7,950 bases of DNA from Erysipelotrichia bacterium (GTDB lineage: Bacteria > Bacillota_I > Bacilli_A > RFN20 > CAG-826): the NCBI GenBank assembly GCA_012511695.1, contig JAAZFO010000009.1, positions 1 to 7,950 on the forward strand, read 5' to 3'. The notes below the pieces were generated by a model, which ran no database searches, was not told the DNA's origin, and saw nothing but the letters and a program-made list of their open reading frames with translations. Shown here one piece after another: positions 6,214 to 7,950 of this stretch (positions within the stretch are counted from its first letter, which is position 1; every line of letters starts with the position of its first letter). A program made the position numbers and the translations under genes.

Positions 6214-6316
6214 GCTTATCCAGAATTGCGTTAAAGGGAATGAAAAAACGCAGTGGCAACTCTCGTAAGAGTAAGTGCTTTTCCCTAGCAAGGTTCCCAC
6301 AACCTTGAACGATAAG
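6214..6316 (+). promoter_or_regulatory. SAM-I-clan (S-box-like) riboswitch aptamer, variant P2
   Basis: The leader folds into a four-stem S-box-like plan. P1 is CTTATC (6215-6220) with GATAAG (6311-6316). P2 is TGCGTT (6227-6232) with AACGCA (6247-6252). P3 is ACTCT (6259-6263) with AGAGT (6268-6272). P4 is CAAGGTT (6289-6295) with AACCTTG (6301-6307). Conserved S-box-like pieces are AGA just after P1, GGCAAC after P2, and AAGTGCT plus TTCC between P3 and P4. The P2 loop AGGGAA (6235-6240) is exactly complementary to TTCCCT (6281-6286), giving the pseudoknot between P2 loop and J3/4. P2 is short and lacks the kink-turn and GGCCC segment of ordinary SAM-I RNAs, so it fits the SAM-I/IV variant or SAM-IV side of the clan better. 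The position directly upstream of metK and a terminator supports SAM sensing. The exact subclass is not certain. Confidence 0.85.
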
Positions 6317-6333
6317 TTGAAGGAAAATGAGAT

Positions 6334-6366
6334 AACCCTTCCTAATGTGGGAGGGTTTTGTTTTTT
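6334..6366 (+). terminator. Riboswitch-controlled terminator before metK
   Basis: AACCCTTCC (6334-6342) pairs with GGGAGGGTT (6349-6357), 9 bp with one T-G, around loop TAATGT. TTGTTTTTT follows (6358-6366). Upstream, GAAGG (6319-6323) right after P1 can pair with CCTTC (6337-6341) of the terminator stem, a candidate antiterminator. With SAM bound, P1 should hold and the terminator form, switching metK off. Confidence 0.85.
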
Positions 6367-6381
6367 ATCGAGGTAGTAAAA

Positions 6382-7563
6382 ATGCCAAAAGAAAAAGTTT
6401 TATTTACATCAGAGTCAGTTAGTGAAGGCCATCCTGACAAAGTTTGCGATCAAATCGCAGACGCTATTTTAGATGCTTGTTTGAAAGAAGACAAAAATGC
6501 TCGGGTTGCTTGTGAGGTTTTTGCCAGCAAAAATTTTGTTTTAATCGGTGGAGAAATCACTTGTAAGAAACAACCAAATTATGAGGTGATTGCAAAAGAT
6601 GTTTTAAAAAATATTGGTTATGATCGGCCTGAATACGGAACCGATTATCACGATGTTGAAGTCCTGGTGAAGGTTAAAGAACAATCGCCTGATATCTCGC
6701 GCGGACTTAATCAAAAAAAACCAGAAGAGATGGGGGCGGGTGATCAAGGGATGATGTTTGGTTATGCCACAGATGAAACTTCAGGTTACATGCCTTTAGC
6801 TATTTCTATCGCTCATAAATTAGTCAGAGAAGCGACACTTCAAAGAAAGGCTGGCACTTTTAAACATGCGCGCCCAGATATGAAATCACAAGTGACAATT
6901 GATTATACTGATCCCCAAAATATTAGAATCGAGACGATTTTAATGTCCATTCAACATGACGACAATATTGATTTAGATGCTTTTAAGCTATATGTCCATG
7001 AAAACATCATGAAAAAAGTTGCTCTTTCCTTTAATTTAAATACCGATTTTAAGATTCATATTAATCCGACAGGTTCGTTTGTGATTGGGGGGCCAACTGG
7101 TGATACCGGTCTTACTGGAAGAAAAATTATTGTCGATACGTATGGAGGGACTTGCGAACACGGTGGTGGGGCTTTTTCAGGCAAAGATCCGACAAAAGTC
7201 GACCGTTCTGCTGCTTATATGGCGAGATATATTGCGAAAAACTTAGTGGCTGCCGGTGTTGCAAAACGGTTACGAGTCCAATTGAGCTATGCTATTGGTC
7301 TTCCGGAACCATTATCGATAAATGTTAGAACTTATAAAACCGCAAACTATTCCGACGATGAGATTTTAGCGGTTATTAAAAAGCTTTTTGATTGTCGCCC
7401 AGGTATGATTATTGATCACTTTTCCTTAAAACAACCGTCTTTTAAATACCAAGAAATAACTAATTATGGACATTTTGGTCGCCCTGATATCGACCTGCCT
7501 TGGGAAAAGCTTGATAAAGTTGATGAAATAAAAAAACTTCTAGCATCTAATTTGTCATTTTAA
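6382..7563 (+). CDS. metK: S-adenosylmethionine synthetase (methionine adenosyltransferase)
   Basis: The 393-residue enzyme makes SAM from methionine and ATP in the cytosol. Length and motifs are standard. The ATP/methionine-binding segment FTSESVSEGHPDK (8-20) opens the protein. GAGDQGMMFGYATDET (118-133) is the signature 1 region, followed by RPDMKSQVT (164-172) and the flexible-domain end SIQHD (189-193). The glycine-rich GGGAFSGKDPTKVDRSAAY (261-279) is signature 2. No key residue is missing. The start at 6382 has GAGG (6370-6373) with an 8-nt gap. A reading from TTG at 6358 would start inside the terminator T tract and is rejected. It is transcribed from the promoter at 6180-6207 through the SAM-responsive leader. 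No hairpin terminator is seen after it, so read-through into hpf is possible. Confidence 0.98.
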   Translation: MPKEKVLFTSESVSEGHPDKVCDQIADAILDACLKEDKNARVACEVFASKNFVLIGGEITCKKQPNYEVIAKDVLKNIGYDRPEYGTDYHDVEVLVKVKEQSPDISRGLNQKKPEEMGAGDQGMMFGYATDETSGYMPLAISIAHKLVREATLQRKAGTFKHARPDMKSQVTIDYTDPQNIRIETILMSIQHDDNIDLDAFKLYVHENIMKKVALSFNLNTDFKIHINPTGSFVIGGPTGDTGLTGRKIIVDTYGGTCEHGGGAFSGKDPTKVDRSAAYMARYIAKNLVAAGVAKRLRVQLSYAIGLPEPLSINVRTYKTANYSDDEILAVIKKLFDCRPGMIIDHFSLKQPSFKYQEITNYGHFGRPDIDLPWEKLDKVDEIKKLLASNLSF

Positions 7564-7582
7564 ATTGTTTTTTGTGTATAAT
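7552..7582 (+). promoter_or_regulatory. Promoter candidate for hpf
   Basis: TATAAT (7577-7582) is a perfect -10. TTGTCA (7552-7557), at the end of metK, is a near-consensus -35, but the spacer is 19 nt, longer than ideal. The leader of about 40 nt ends in a strong ribosome site. This would let hpf be expressed independently of SAM control. Confidence 0.55.
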
Positions 7583-7629
7583 AAAAGTGATCAAACTTCT
7601 GTTTCTTAATTTGGAAGGAGGTTACACAT

Positions 7630-7950
7630 ATGAAATACCAAATTATCGGCAAAAACATCCCCGTAACAGACGCTATTTCTTCAACGATTAAGAAAAAAAT
7701 GTCTAAAATGGATAAATTTTTTCTTATTAACGATGAAGTGGAATGCCGGGCTGTTATTAGTGTTCATGGACAAACTCAAAAAATTGAAATCACAATTTTC
7801 CTACCAATGGTGCCACTAAGAGCGGAAGTAGAAAATGAAGATTTATATGCCGCTATCGACTTGGCAGTTGACAAACTTGTAGGACAAATGCACAAACTCA
7901 AAACTCGCATGGACCGCAACAGTGGTCGCGAATCATTTGCCCGTAATGTA
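7630..7950 (+). CDS. hpf: Ribosome hibernation promoting factor, partial (cut by window edge)
   Basis: The first 107 codons are present, and the frame runs open off the end. The product begins MKYQIIGKNIPVTDAI. It contains the HPF/RaiA-type fold pattern: an early beta strand, a helix with KKKMSKMDKFF, a strand block (VECRAVISV, KIEITIFLP) and a second helix, DLYAAIDLAVDKLVGQMHKLK, which ends with a basic stretch and is followed by further basic residues (RMDRNSGRES). Such proteins bind the 30S decoding region and pair or silence ribosomes under stress or stationary phase. The segment after about residue 95 looks like the start of a linker, so this is probably the long form with a C-terminal dimerisation domain, but that part is outside the window. 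The start is fixed by AAGGAGG (7615-7621), 8 nt from the ATG, the strongest ribosome site here. Confidence 0.93.
   Translation, partial: MKYQIIGKNIPVTDAISSTIKKKMSKMDKFFLINDEVECRAVISVHGQTQKIEITIFLPMVPLRAEVENEDLYAAIDLAVDKLVGQMHKLKTRMDRNSGRESFARNV

Noticed and set aside
6365..6371. Pairing of the P1 3' strand (CGATAA, 6310-6315) with TTATCG (6365-6370) next to the metK ribosome site
   Set aside because: It is complementary, but it would hide the ribosome region when SAM is absent, the opposite of the expected logic. It also forms only after RNA polymerase has passed the terminator. Probably chance in AT-rich sequence.
1..7950. CRISPR array, insertion sequence, phage or toxin-antitoxin genes
   Set aside because: No direct repeat array, transposase motif, flanking inverted repeats with target duplication, or small paired toxin-like genes were seen on either strand.

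Overview
The window looks like chromosomal DNA from a low-GC, Mollicutes-related member of the Bacillota (RF39, Acholeplasma or Erysipelotrichia-like). This lineage call is an inference. It rests on AT-rich intergenic DNA, Shine-Dalgarno sites of the AGGAGG type, TATAAT-like promoters, an S-box-type leader upstream of metK, and a long-form-like HPF. The genetic code looks standard: Trp is written TGG, and a TGA stop that overlaps the next ATG ends the glycosyltransferase gene.

Layout. Positions 94-1803 (+) encode an M3-family oligoendopeptidase-like protein. Its zinc motif HExxH has become HGGGR, so it is probably not an active peptidase. It ends at an intrinsic terminator and faces a convergent tRNA-Leu(GAG) gene (1892-1976, -) that has its own terminator. 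From about 4616 down to 2077 on the minus strand lies a compact envelope-glycan operon. It runs from a GT2-GtrA fusion, through a membrane-anchored NAGPA-type phosphodiester glycosidase joined by an ATGA overlap, to a small four-helix membrane protein of unknown function joined by a 26-nt overlap. Upstream of the operon, about 4679-5390 (-) holds decayed genes: a GtrA-like flippase with an in-frame TAA and no good start, then a more eroded hydrophobic remnant.

The right-hand part reads on the plus strand. It has pduL (5545-6117, phosphate acyltransferase), a SAM-sensing leader with an atypical short P2 and an intrinsic terminator (6180-6366), metK (6382-7563), and the first 107 codons of hpf (7630 to the window edge).

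How the genes fit together. The operon is consistent with making a polyprenyl-phosphate sugar at the inner face (GT2), flipping it (GtrA) and trimming or processing a sugar phosphodiester outside the cell (NAGPA domain). The decayed neighbours suggest a once larger module. PduL without microcompartment genes probably works as the acetyl-phosphate/acetate enzyme of fermentation. metK is probably controlled by its own product, SAM, through transcription termination. I do not see a clearly new defence or mobile system. The most notable points are the inactivated M3 zinc site and the variant S-box leader.
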